A stretch of 20,117 nt of DNA, taken from assembly GCA_003543245.1 (NCBI GenBank), contig DPJB01000008.1:220-20336 (forward strand). Reading direction: 5' to 3'. Each line of letters begins with the position of its first letter. Position 1 is the first letter of the stretch. Below are positions 1 to 5,252 of the stretch, one piece after another. Below the pieces are notes generated by a model, which was given only the letters and a program-made list of their open reading frames with translations, made no database searches and was not told the origin of the DNA. A program made the position numbers and the translations under genes. The stretch is from Moraxellaceae bacterium (GTDB lineage Bacteria > Pseudomonadota > Gammaproteobacteria > Pseudomonadales > Moraxellaceae).

Positions 1-587
1 CCGATATAGGGTTCGGCAGTGACAAACAGCATGGGCACCTTGTCGCGGATTTTGCGTTTCTTCAGTTCGGTATCAATGATCAGGGCGTATTCATACGCCG
101 GGCCAAAGCAGCTGGCGCCGGGCAGTGAGCCGACGATCACCGGGCCGGGATTGTTCGCCAGTTTTTCAAAATCGGCCTGGGCCAGTTCGGCATGATCGAG
201 GGTGCACACCGACTGCGTGAAGCCGCCGTGCGGGCCGGCGCCAGGAGTATTGCCAAAGGCCAGCTTGGGCCCGGTGGTGATCACCAGATGGTCATAGTCC
301 AGGGTGCTGCCATCGGCCAGATGCACACGGTTGTTTGCTGCATCAATTTTATCGGCGCGCTGGCAGACAAAGTCGATGCCCTTGCGGGCCAGTGCCGGTG
401 CAATCGGAAAGCTGGTTTGCGAGCGGTTACGCCAGCTCACGGCAATCCACGGGTTGGACGGAATGAAGACGTAGTCGGCCCGCTCGTTGACCACGGTGAC
501 CTTGTGTTCCTTGCCCAGTGCCGCGCGCATTTCGTAGGCGCCGGCCATACCCCCCAGACCCGCGCCAAGAATGACGACATGTGCCAT
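1..587 (-). CDS. sqr: Sulfide:quinone oxidoreductase, type I (partial, 3' end outside window)
   Basis: Membrane-associated flavoprotein that oxidises sulfide and passes electrons to quinone. About 195 N-terminal residues are present of a family length near 430. The protein opens with an FAD-binding Rossmann motif, ILGAGLGGMAG (residues 6-16). It carries SVCTLDHA with Cys128 and GASCFGPAYEYA with Cys160. I recall the same two cysteines, at the same numbers, in the Acidithiobacillus ferrooxidans type I enzyme; the third catalytic cysteine would lie beyond the window. The start is an ATG at 585-587 preceded by a strong AAGGAGA Shine-Dalgarno. It lies 63 bp downstream of the haem protein gene on the same strand, so co-transcription is likely. 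The alternative of flavocytochrome c sulfide dehydrogenase is less likely because there is no export signal. Confidence 0.88.
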   Translation of the reverse strand, partial: MAHVVILGAGLGGMAGAYEMRAALGKEHKVTVVNERADYVFIPSNPWIAVSWRNRSQTSFPIAPALARKGIDFVCQRADKIDAANNRVHLADGSTLDYDHLVITTGPKLAFGNTPGAGPHGGFTQSVCTLDHAELAQADFEKLANNPGPVIVGSLPGASCFGPAYEYALIIDTELKKRKIRDKVPMLFVTAEPYI

Positions 588-650
588 TTCAGTTCTCCTT
601 TCCTGTTCGGTGGGCCGTCAGACAGAGGCTGGCGGCGGTAAAAAAATTGT

Positions 651-1235
651 TCACTGCAGGAGCCTGCTCACGCTGAACGCTCCGCGCAACGAGCCTGGTG
701 CAAACCCCGTGGCCTGATCTTCCGGATACGAGGTCTTGATGGCCGTAGCCAGTGCCGGATCAATATTGCTGCCGTGGCAAACGGTACAAACCTGACCGGT
801 GGGAATGGCCTTCATGTAGCGCCAGCGTCGGCCCTCGCTGCCAGAGGTAACGCTGTCGGTTGCCTGAGCGGTCAGCGTCCCGATATCGGTGCCTTGTGCA
901 GCGGCAGTGGCGAATGACGCCAGCACCTGCCGCTCCCAGGCGTCCGGGGTATTGGCAGGATTGCGTACGCGCAGTGCAGTGCGTCGCACGGTCCAGCCGC
1001 TGTCGCGTGAGACGTCGGCAGCAATCACCTGTGCCTGATCGCGGCACACGGTAATGGCGGCTATTGGGCCGCCCTGCTGCATGGCGGTCTCCAGTGCTGT
1101 CTTCAGGCGTGCCCCCAGTTGCTGCGTAAGTGCGTTGGCACGCGCAGTGTCGTCGGCGGCAGCGACTGTGCCGGTTTCCGCCATGGCTAGCGGTGCCAGC
1201 AGCAGGGGTGCAACGAATTTCAGTGGGCTGAACAC
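651..1235 (-). CDS. Secreted c-type haem protein, DUF3365/Tll0287-like
   Basis: Predicted periplasmic mono-haem protein of 194 residues. I choose the GTG at 1235: it follows an AAAAGGG Shine-Dalgarno by 8 nt and gives a clean signal peptide (hydrophobic core APLLLAPLAMA, cleavage before ETG near residue 19/20). The longer reading from 1301 would put an odd charged leader in front of the signal peptide and run through the dyad at 1272-1287. The mature part has one CTVCH haem-attachment motif (residues 150-154). It also has a cysteine in AAITVCRDQA (near residue 64), at a position where this family conserves a cysteine that in Tll0287 is reported as a haem ligand. The gene precedes the sulfide:quinone oxidoreductase, which suggests a redox or sensing role in sulfide metabolism; that is inference. 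No exact function is known to me. Confidence 0.8.
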   Translation of the reverse strand: MFSPLKFVAPLLLAPLAMAETGTVAAADDTARANALTQQLGARLKTALETAMQQGGPIAAITVCRDQAQVIAADVSRDSGWTVRRTALRVRNPANTPDAWERQVLASFATAAAQGTDIGTLTAQATDSVTSGSEGRRWRYMKAIPTGQVCTVCHGSNIDPALATAIKTSYPEDQATGFAPGSLRGAFSVSRLLQ

Positions 1236-1271
1236 AGACCTGTCCCTTTTGACGAGAAAACTCAATGTACC

Positions 1272-1287
1272 ATACCCCGTAGGGTAT
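1272..1287. promoter_or_regulatory. CsoR/CstR-type operator-like dyad
   Basis: ATACCC-CGTA-GGGTAT is a perfect inverted repeat with 6-bp arms and a 4-bp spacer. It lies 37 bp upstream of the chosen GTG start of the haem protein gene. The pattern resembles operators of the DUF156 repressor family (CsoR for copper, CstR for persulfide). Because the operon contains sulfide:quinone oxidoreductase, a persulfide-sensing CstR-like repressor is the likelier reading. No such regulator gene is in the window. Confidence 0.6.
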
Positions 1288-1353
1288 ACCCGTGCATGCA
1301 TGAAATGAAACTGATGCAGGTCAACTGCAGTCTAGACGATGGTCGTAGAAGTG

Positions 1354-1374
1354 CCGCCCGCAGGCCGCGGGCGG
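1354..1374 (-). terminator. Possible hairpin after ubiA
   Basis: CCGCCCGC and GCGGGCGG form a perfect 8-bp stem around a 5-nt loop, 11 bp past the ubiA stop. There is no T-run on either side, so it is at best a weak or Rho-assisted terminator separating ubiA from the haem protein promoter region. Confidence 0.35.
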
Positions 1375-1384
1375 TGGGGGCAAC

Positions 1385-2305
1385 TCAGAGGGCGGGGGCC
1401 GCCTTGAACAGGTAACCGAGAAAGACGCCGGCAAAGAGGACGGCGCCGACCCAGTGATTGTGCAGGAAGGCGGCGAAGCAGCCGGCAGTCTCGCGCGTTT
1501 CGCAGCGCCGGTACTGCACGGCAAACAGGACGGCAGCGGCAGCAATGGCAACAAAAAACGGCCAGGCCAGTTCCAGACGGTTGCCGATCATCCACAGGGC
1601 CAGCAGGAAGAGGCCCTGCAGGCAGCCGATGATGAGCAGGTCCATGTCGCCAAAGAGGATGGCGGTGGACTTGATCCCGGCCTCGATGTCGTCGTCACGA
1701 TCAACCATGGCGTACTGGGTGTCGTAGGCCACCGTCCAGCACAGGTTGGCGACATACAGCAGCCAGCAGATGGGGCCGGGGGTCTCACCCTGCGCCACAA
1801 AGGCCATGGGGATGGCCCAGGAAAACGCGGCGCCGAGCACCACCTGCGGCAGATGGGTATGGCGCTTCATGAACGGGTAGAGCGTGGCCAGGCCCACAGC
1901 TCCGAACGACCAGTAGAAGGTGGCCTTGTTGAGGAGGGGCAGCAGCAGGGCCGATGCCAGCAGCAGCCCTGCAAACAGAACAAGTGCTTCGTTCGGTTTG
2001 ACCTTGCCGCTGGCGATGGGGCGATCTTTGGTGCGTGTTACCTGGCCATCAAGATTGCGGTCGGCCCAGTCGTTGATGACACAGCCGGCTGAGCGCATCA
2101 GAACCACACCCAGCGTGAAAATCAGCAGGATGTGCCATGACGGCATGCCGTTGCCGGCGATGTAGACCGCCCACAGTGTGGGCCACAGCAGCAGCCAGAT
2201 ACCGATCGGGCGGTCGAGCCGGGCCAGGGCGACAAAGTCGGGCAGGCGCGGAAAGCGGGCAAGCAAGGGGGTCAGCAGTGAGGCGGCCATGGCATCAGCG
2301 GTCAT
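1385..2305 (-). CDS. ubiA: 4-hydroxybenzoate polyprenyltransferase
   Basis: Integral inner-membrane prenyltransferase that joins 4-hydroxybenzoate to the polyprenyl tail, the second step of ubiquinone synthesis. It has 306 residues, slightly over the usual length of about 290. The two Asp-rich motifs that bind Mg-diphosphate are present: NDWADRNLD (78-86) and YDTQYAMVDRDDD (194-206). The rest is a series of hydrophobic helices typical of the family, with DRPIGIWLLLWPTLWA near the N-terminus. The ATG at 2305 has no clear Shine-Dalgarno; another in-frame ATG lies 15 bp inside at 2290. The ubiC stop is only 25 bp upstream, so translation is probably coupled to ubiC. Confidence 0.95.
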   Translation of the reverse strand: MTADAMAASLLTPLLARFPRLPDFVALARLDRPIGIWLLLWPTLWAVYIAGNGMPSWHILLIFTLGVVLMRSAGCVINDWADRNLDGQVTRTKDRPIASGKVKPNEALVLFAGLLLASALLLPLLNKATFYWSFGAVGLATLYPFMKRHTHLPQVVLGAAFSWAIPMAFVAQGETPGPICWLLYVANLCWTVAYDTQYAMVDRDDDIEAGIKSTAILFGDMDLLIIGCLQGLFLLALWMIGNRLELAWPFFVAIAAAAVLFAVQYRRCETRETAGCFAAFLHNHWVGAVLFAGVFLGYLFKAAPAL

Positions 2306-2330
2306 CAGGGGTAACAGGGTCTAACAGCAA

Positions 2331-2867
2331 TCAGTTGCAGTCTACCTGTCCGGCCGTTGCCTCGAACAGCGCCGGCAGAAAACATTCCGCCACCAGCAGG
2401 GGTTGGCCGTGATAGACCAGATGCGAGCGGCGGGCGAATACGGTGCCTTCGGGCTGTTGTAGCAGGCAGATCTCGATGGCGCCCCGGTGCAGGGTAGGGT
2501 CACGGAACAGCAGGTGGCCCAGCGAGCGGTTGCCCAGCCGGCGCAGCCGTCGCCCCGGACCGTTGAGCGAGGTCACCGGCAGCACGCTGCGGGCGCGGAC
2601 CCAGGGCTGGCCGCCGCCAATCAGTTCTACTTCGCGGATCAGCGCATAGCGGCCCGGGTGCAGGCGCAGACGCCGTACTTCCTCGCGCGCCGGACGGCCC
2701 CAGTACTGGGCCAGCACGCGCACGCGGAAATCGCCGTGGGACGCATCGACCAGCCGCGCCGTCAGGGATCCGTTCTCCCGCAGCCAGCTGGCCACGCGCG
2801 CAGGCGGGCGCAGACACCAGTGTCGGGCAGGGGGTAACCAGCGGGCGGGGGGGTTCCAGACAGGCAT
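2331..2867 (-). CDS. ubiC: Chorismate lyase
   Basis: Cytosolic enzyme that cleaves chorismate to 4-hydroxybenzoate and pyruvate, the committed step of ubiquinone synthesis. The family core is clear: YALIREVEL with the active-site arginine, PWVRARSVLPVTSLNGP, RSLGHLLF, and LLVAECFLP with the active-site glutamate (the Arg and Glu equivalent to those of E. coli UbiC). The start is uncertain. The frame is open to a GTG at 2978, with ATGs at 2885 and 2867. I choose 2867 (178 residues) because a weak GAG lies about 9 nt upstream and the N-terminus then matches the E. coli length (165 residues) best; 2885 is nearly as good. It is followed at once by ubiA and is divergent from rubA. Confidence 0.88.
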   Translation of the reverse strand: MPVWNPPARWLPPARHWCLRPPARVASWLRENGSLTARLVDASHGDFRVRVLAQYWGRPAREEVRRLRLHPGRYALIREVELIGGGQPWVRARSVLPVTSLNGPGRRLRRLGNRSLGHLLFRDPTLHRGAIEICLLQQPEGTVFARRSHLVYHGQPLLVAECFLPALFEATAGQVDCN

Positions 2868-2987
2868 GGGCAGACTCGCAAACATCGCGGCAGGATGCCC
2901 AGCGGCGGCGTCAAAGGCAAGTAATCCGGCGTCTGACAATGACTGACTGGTAGCAAAGCGGTCGCCGCAGTGGCACACTTCGCGACC

Positions 2988-3007
2988 ATGACAGTGACCG
3001 CTGTCAT
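2988..3007. promoter_or_regulatory. Inverted repeat between ubiC and rubA
   Basis: ATGACAG-TGACCG-CTGTCAT is a perfect repeat with 7-bp arms and a 6-bp spacer, in the divergent gap between ubiC and rubA. It could be an operator serving either gene. I do not recognise the regulator and see no convincing sigma-70 boxes near it. Confidence 0.4.
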
Positions 3008-3078
3008 CGCTGACCGGAATGTCATGCGATCAGAGAGCGGTGTCTACCCCGAATCCGACAGCAGTCTTGAGGTCAACC

Positions 3079-3243
3079 ATGAAGAAGTGGCAGTGCGTAG
3101 TATGCGGTTTTATCTATGACGAAGCCGTAGGCATGCCCTGGGATGGCATCCCCGCAGGCACCAAGTGGGACGATGTGCCCGCTGACTGGGTGTGCCCGGA
3201 CTGTGGTGTTGGCAAGGAAGATTTTGAAATGGTGGAAGTGTAA
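3079..3243 (+). CDS. rubA: Rubredoxin
   Basis: Small iron-sulfur-free [Fe(Cys)4] electron carrier of 54 residues, the canonical length. The two metal-binding knuckles are CVVCG (Cys6, Cys9) and CPDCG (Cys39, Cys42), with the usual aromatic core (KKWQC, GFIYDEA, WVCPDCG). The ATG at 3079 is preceded by TTGAGGT, a good Shine-Dalgarno; an upstream in-frame reading from 3019 has no rubredoxin character. In Pseudomonas and Acinetobacter rubredoxin passes electrons from rubredoxin reductase to alkane hydroxylase and other acceptors. No alkane hydroxylase is in the window. The reductase gene follows after a terminator. Confidence 0.95.
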   Translation: MKKWQCVVCGFIYDEAVGMPWDGIPAGTKWDDVPADWVCPDCGVGKEDFEMVEV

Positions 3244-3277
3244 TCCGGACGCATTGCGAACCGGTCTGCTTCGCTGG

Positions 3278-3336
3278 AAAGGGCGCGGGAAATCCCCTGT
3301 TTACGTCAGGTAAACGGCGGTTCCCGCGCCCTTTTT
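3278..3336 (+). terminator. Strong bipartite intrinsic terminator after rubA
   Basis: AAAGGGCGCGGGAA (3278-3291) pairs perfectly with TTCCCGCGCCCTTT (3321-3334), a 14-bp stem. The 29-nt loop itself contains a smaller GTTTAC/GTAAAC hairpin (3299-3315). The outer stem runs into five T residues at 3332-3336. It lies 34 bp past the rubA stop and ahead of rubB. Confidence 0.85.
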
Positions 3337-3422
3337 GTCTCGCCCTCCAGCGTGTGGCAATCGCAGGCGCAGAGCGCTCCCCCCGTGCCTTTTGTTGAAA
3401 CCTTTATTCCAGAGAATCCTGC

Positions 3423-4577
3423 ATGAATCCCATCGTCATCATTGGTACCGGTCTGGCCGGTTACAACCTCGCCAAGGAAATCCGCAAGCTGGACGCCGAG
3501 CGGCCGCTGCTGCTGCTGACCAGTGATGACGGGCGCAGCTACTCCAAGCCCATGCTGTCCACCGGCTATACCAAGAACAAGGATGCCGATGCCCTGGCCA
3601 TGGCTGGCGTCGAGCAGATGCGCGAATCGCTGAAGGCTGACGTGCGTACCGGCGTGCGCGTGAATGCGATTGACCGGGCGGCCAAAACCATTCAGGTGGA
3701 AGGCGAAACCATTTCCTACGGAGCGCTGGTGCTTGCGGTGGGGGCCGACGTGTTCCGGCCCGAGCTGGGTGGCGATGGTGGCGAGCGCGTGCTGGCCGTC
3801 AATGACCTTGATGACTATGCCCGTTTCCGCACGGCAGCGGCCGGCAAGAAAAAGATCGTTATTATTGGTGGCGGCCTGATCGGCTGCGAGTTTGCCAATG
3901 ACCTCTCCAATGGCGGCTATCAGGTTGAGGTGGTCGAGCCGGTGGGACGTGTGCTGCCGACGCTGCTGCCCGAGCGGGCATCGGCCGCCGTGGCCAGTGG
4001 TCTGGAGTCGCTGGGCGTGAAATTCCATTTTGGCCACAGCGTCAAAGGCGTGTGGAAGAAAGACGATGGCGTGGAAGTGGAGCTCAGCAACGGCGAGCGT
4101 CTGGCCGGCGATCTGGTGCTCTCCGCCATCGGCCTGCGCCCACGCGTCAGCCTGGCCCAGGCGGCCGGGCTTGAGGTGGGGCGCGGTGTGAAGGTCGACC
4201 GTTGCCTGCGCAGCAGTGATGCCTCGATTTATGCGCTGGGGGATTGTGCCGAGGTGGAGGGCAAGGTGCTGCTGTATGTGCTGCCGCTGATGGCCGCCGC
4301 CCGCGCGCTGGCCAAGACCCTCACCGGCTCCGATACCGCCGTGCAGTACCCAGCCATGCCGGTGCAGATCAAGACGCCGGTGTGTCCGGTGATAGTGTCA
4401 CCGGTGGCCCCCGGGACCGAAGGCAGCTGGGAGGTCGAGGCCGAGGGCAATGATGTGCGTGCCGTGTTCAGGTCGCCGGCCGGTGCCGTGCTGGGGTTTG
4501 CGCTCACCGGCGCCCGTGCCGCCAGTCCTGCCGAGAAAACCGAACTGACGAAGCTGTTGCCGCCGATACTGGCCTGA
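3423..4577 (+). CDS. rubB: Rubredoxin-NAD(+) reductase
   Basis: FAD-dependent pyridine nucleotide-disulfide oxidoreductase family enzyme that reduces rubredoxin with NADH. At 384 residues it has the length I recall for the Pseudomonas enzyme. Features in order: FAD-binding IIGTGLAGY (6-14); the SYSKPMLSTGY block (39-49); a second Rossmann motif IIGGGLIGCEFANDLSNGGY (147-166) for NADH; FAD-binding ALGDCAEVEG (271-280). These blocks closely match Pseudomonas RubB. The ATG at 3423 has only a weak AGAGA upstream. The rubA terminator lies between the two genes, so rubB needs either readthrough or its own promoter in 3337-3422, where I see no clear one. Confidence 0.94.
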   Translation: MNPIVIIGTGLAGYNLAKEIRKLDAERPLLLLTSDDGRSYSKPMLSTGYTKNKDADALAMAGVEQMRESLKADVRTGVRVNAIDRAAKTIQVEGETISYGALVLAVGADVFRPELGGDGGERVLAVNDLDDYARFRTAAAGKKKIVIIGGGLIGCEFANDLSNGGYQVEVVEPVGRVLPTLLPERASAAVASGLESLGVKFHFGHSVKGVWKKDDGVEVELSNGERLAGDLVLSAIGLRPRVSLAQAAGLEVGRGVKVDRCLRSSDASIYALGDCAEVEGKVLLYVLPLMAAARALAKTLTGSDTAVQYPAMPVQIKTPVCPVIVSPVAPGTEGSWEVEAEGNDVRAVFRSPAGAVLGFALTGARAASPAEKTELTKLLPPILA

Positions 4578-4629
4578 TCATGCCAGATGACCGATCGGCC
4601 GGTTTGGCTCGTCCATTCCGGCCGGTGGC

Positions 4630-4659
4630 TTGCCTGGGTGGGACATCAGCCGCTATAAG
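4630..4659 (+). promoter_or_regulatory. Possible sigma-70 promoter for the SCP2-like gene
   Basis: TTGCCT (4630-4635), an 18-bp spacer and TATAAG (4654-4659) resemble -35 and -10 boxes. Transcription would start near 4666, just ahead of or within the palindrome at 4672-4691, so a protein bound there would most simply act as a repressor. Confidence 0.4.
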
Positions 4660-4671
4660 TAAGTGGAGAGC

Positions 4672-4691
4672 GCCTTGATCATGATCAAGGC
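4672..4691. promoter_or_regulatory. Perfect 20-bp palindrome with FNR/Anr-type box
   Basis: GCCTTGATCATGATCAAGGC is a perfect 10+10 palindrome. Its core at 4675-4688 is TTGAT-CATG-ATCAA, an exact match to the FNR/Anr consensus TTGAT-N4-ATCAA. It is centred about 36 bp upstream of the ATG at 4718. That is too close for activation at -41.5 of a transcript containing this ATG, so repression or an alternative start must be considered. Confidence 0.65.
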
Positions 4692-4717
4692 AATAACAGG
4701 CTGACTGAGGGGTGTCC

Positions 4718-5110
4718 ATGAAACTCAAGATGCTGCTGTGGTACATGGCTCGCCGCATGGAGTTGCTGGCGCGTACCCATCCGGAATTCATCGCCAGGTT
4801 GCATGGACGCGACTTCACGCTGCAGATTTCCTCGGACGAGGGCACGCAGCGCTTTTTCCGCGTGCGCCACAATCGTGTGGTGTCGCGCAATGCGGCGCAT
4901 TCGACACCATCCATGACGCTGCATTTTGCCAGCGACGAGATTGGTTTCAATGTGCTGAGCAGTACTGACAAGGCGGCCTTCATGACCGCCATGCAGACGG
5001 GGGACGTCAAGGTGATCGGCGACTTCTCCCTGCTCATGTGGTTCATGTCGATTGCGCCCTACATGCGGCCGAATCGTCGCAAGCCGCAAACCAGGGAGGC
5101 AGCCGCCTGA
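4718..5110 (+). CDS. SCP2-like small protein of unknown role
   Basis: A 130-residue protein starting at the ATG at 4718, which follows a good GAGGGGT Shine-Dalgarno; a GTG at 4712 is less well placed. There is no signal peptide. The pattern is that of SCP2 sterol-carrier-like folds: beta segments FTLQISSDEGTQRFFRVRHNRV, a MTLHFASDEIGFNVLS stretch, then an AAFMTAMQTGDVKVIGD block like the conserved 'G.lkieGD' of SCP2 proteins, and a hydrophobic C-terminal helix LLMWFMSIAPYM. SCP2 domains bind lipids, and one SCP2 protein (UbiT) acts in oxygen-independent ubiquinone synthesis. This protein is shorter than UbiT and I do not claim it is that. It sits 140 bp after rubB and 142 bp before pelA, with an FNR-type box upstream. 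The family call is by motif only. Confidence 0.6.
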   Translation: MKLKMLLWYMARRMELLARTHPEFIARLHGRDFTLQISSDEGTQRFFRVRHNRVVSRNAAHSTPSMTLHFASDEIGFNVLSSTDKAAFMTAMQTGDVKVIGDFSLLMWFMSIAPYMRPNRRKPQTREAAA

Positions 5111-5114
5111 GTGT

Positions 5115-5130
5115 ATTGATGGTGGTCAAT
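5115..5130. promoter_or_regulatory. Dyad upstream of pelA (FNR-like, with FleQ-like half-site)
   Basis: ATTGAT-GGTG-GTCAAT is a 6-bp-arm dyad with one T-G mismatch. Its core TTGAT-N4-GTCAA differs from the FNR/Anr consensus at one base. The right arm continues as GTCAATAAA (5125-5133), which matches the first nine positions of the FleQ box I recall from P. aeruginosa (GTCaNTAAAtTGAC), but the second half does not fit. It is the only distinctive element in the 142-bp gap ahead of pelA, so it is the best candidate control site of the Pel operon. Its regulator is not determinable here. Confidence 0.4.
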
Positions 5131-5252
5131 AAACCTGTGTTTTAAGCCCCTCCTGCAACGGCTGCCGGATGACACCTGCCCGGCGGTATCCCACTATCGG
5201 AAGAATGGCGACAAGGACTTCAATCTTGATCCTGTTTGATACACGTGAATCC

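Noticed and set aside
1296..1324. TTGACC (1319-1324, minus) as a -35 box for the haem protein operon
   Set aside because: No acceptable -10 box lies 16-18 bp downstream; the sequence there (ATGCAT) is a poor match.
4596..4624. CGGCCGG/CCGGCCG inverted repeat after rubB as a terminator
   Set aside because: The stem is only 7 bp, the loop is 15 nt and there is no T-run, so I do not call it.
5169..5252. Longer pelA start giving 948 residues
   Set aside because: The length equals that of Pseudomonas PelA, but the extra 28 residues contain charged residues ahead of an otherwise standard signal peptide, so the internal ATG at 5253 is preferred.
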